From AG41 sp036522815 (GTDB taxonomy: Bacteria > Gemmatimonadota > Gemmatimonadetes > Gemmatimonadales > GWC2-71-9), in assembly GCA_036522815.1 (NCBI GenBank), contig DATDFC010000096.1, forward strand, positions 1 to 12,251: a stretch of DNA of 12,251 bases. Direction: 5' to 3'. The stretch's first letter is position 1. The number at the start of each line of letters is the position of its first letter. Shown one piece after another: positions 12,170 to 12,251 of this stretch. A program made the translations under genes and the position numbers. Under the pieces are notes generated by a model. The model was not told where the DNA came from. It saw only the letters and a list, made by a program, of their open reading frames with translations, and did not search any database.

Positions 12170-12251
12170 GTGTCGGTAACGGCCATCCTCCAGAAGGTGC
12201 CGCTCTTCAGCCAACTAGCAGCCGCGGAGCTCGACCGGGTGGCCGAGATCA
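12170..12251 (+). CDS. Cyclic nucleotide-binding (Crp/Fnr-like) domain protein, N-terminus only
   Basis: Only 27 codons are visible before the window ends. The translation MSVTAILQKVPLFSQLAAAELDRVAEI matches the very characteristic opening of cyclic nucleotide-binding domains (L-x-x-V-P-L-F-x-x-L-x-x-x-E-L-x-x-V/L-A). The GTG start at 12170 has AGGGG about 9 bases upstream (12156-12160). Whether the protein continues into a Crp-type DNA-binding domain or another effector domain cannot be seen. It is transcribed divergently from the rpmE operon. Confidence 0.72.
   Translation, partial: MSVTAILQKVPLFSQLAAAELDRVAEI

Overview
The window is dense, high-GC bacterial chromosome with almost no intergenic space. 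An outer-membrane lipoprotein carrier (LolA) points to a diderm (Gram-negative) cell. The high GC, many GTG starts and gene content fit Gemmatimonadota or a similar soil/sediment lineage; that assignment is inference, since there is no rRNA to anchor it. No tRNA, rRNA, CRISPR array, transposase or phage gene is visible.

Layout. (1) Positions 1-4063, plus strand: the C-terminal half of the chromosome-organising ATPase SMC, a metallo-beta-lactamase-fold hydrolase, DAHP synthase AroF (first step of aromatic amino-acid synthesis) and LolA, almost end to end. A 33-bp-arm inverted repeat built of heptamers sits at the aroF/lolA junction. (2) Positions 4057-6255, minus strand, convergent with lolA: a compact three-gene operon of a multi-pass membrane protein, an 80-aa excisionase-type helix-turn-helix protein and a probable exported HExxH metallopeptidase. 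It has its own AT-rich promoter with 10-bp phased repeats. This is the least explained part of the window. (3) Positions 6345-12004, minus strand: a seven-gene housekeeping operon, in transcription order rpmE (L31), prfA (RF1), prmC (which methylates the RF1 GGQ glutamine), a YlbF-family gene, tmk (thymidylate kinase), ctpA (S41 protease) and a Rossmann/DUF2520 protein. Most neighbours overlap by 4-8 bases, implying translational coupling. (4) Positions 12005-12169: a divergent promoter region. (5) From 12170, plus strand: the start of a cyclic-nucleotide-binding (Crp/Fnr-like) protein, cut by the window edge.

The only non-coding stretches above 80 bases are 6256-6344 and 12005-12169; both hold promoters, described below.

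Most notable observations: three degenerate heptamer (7-nt period) repeat tracts, at the lolA start, at the tmk start (a G-quadruplex-type motif filling the whole ylbF-tmk gap) and inside prmC; a likely CTG start codon for the DUF2520 protein, without which its Rossmann glycine motif would be lost; and the uncharacterised membrane/HTH/peptidase operon.
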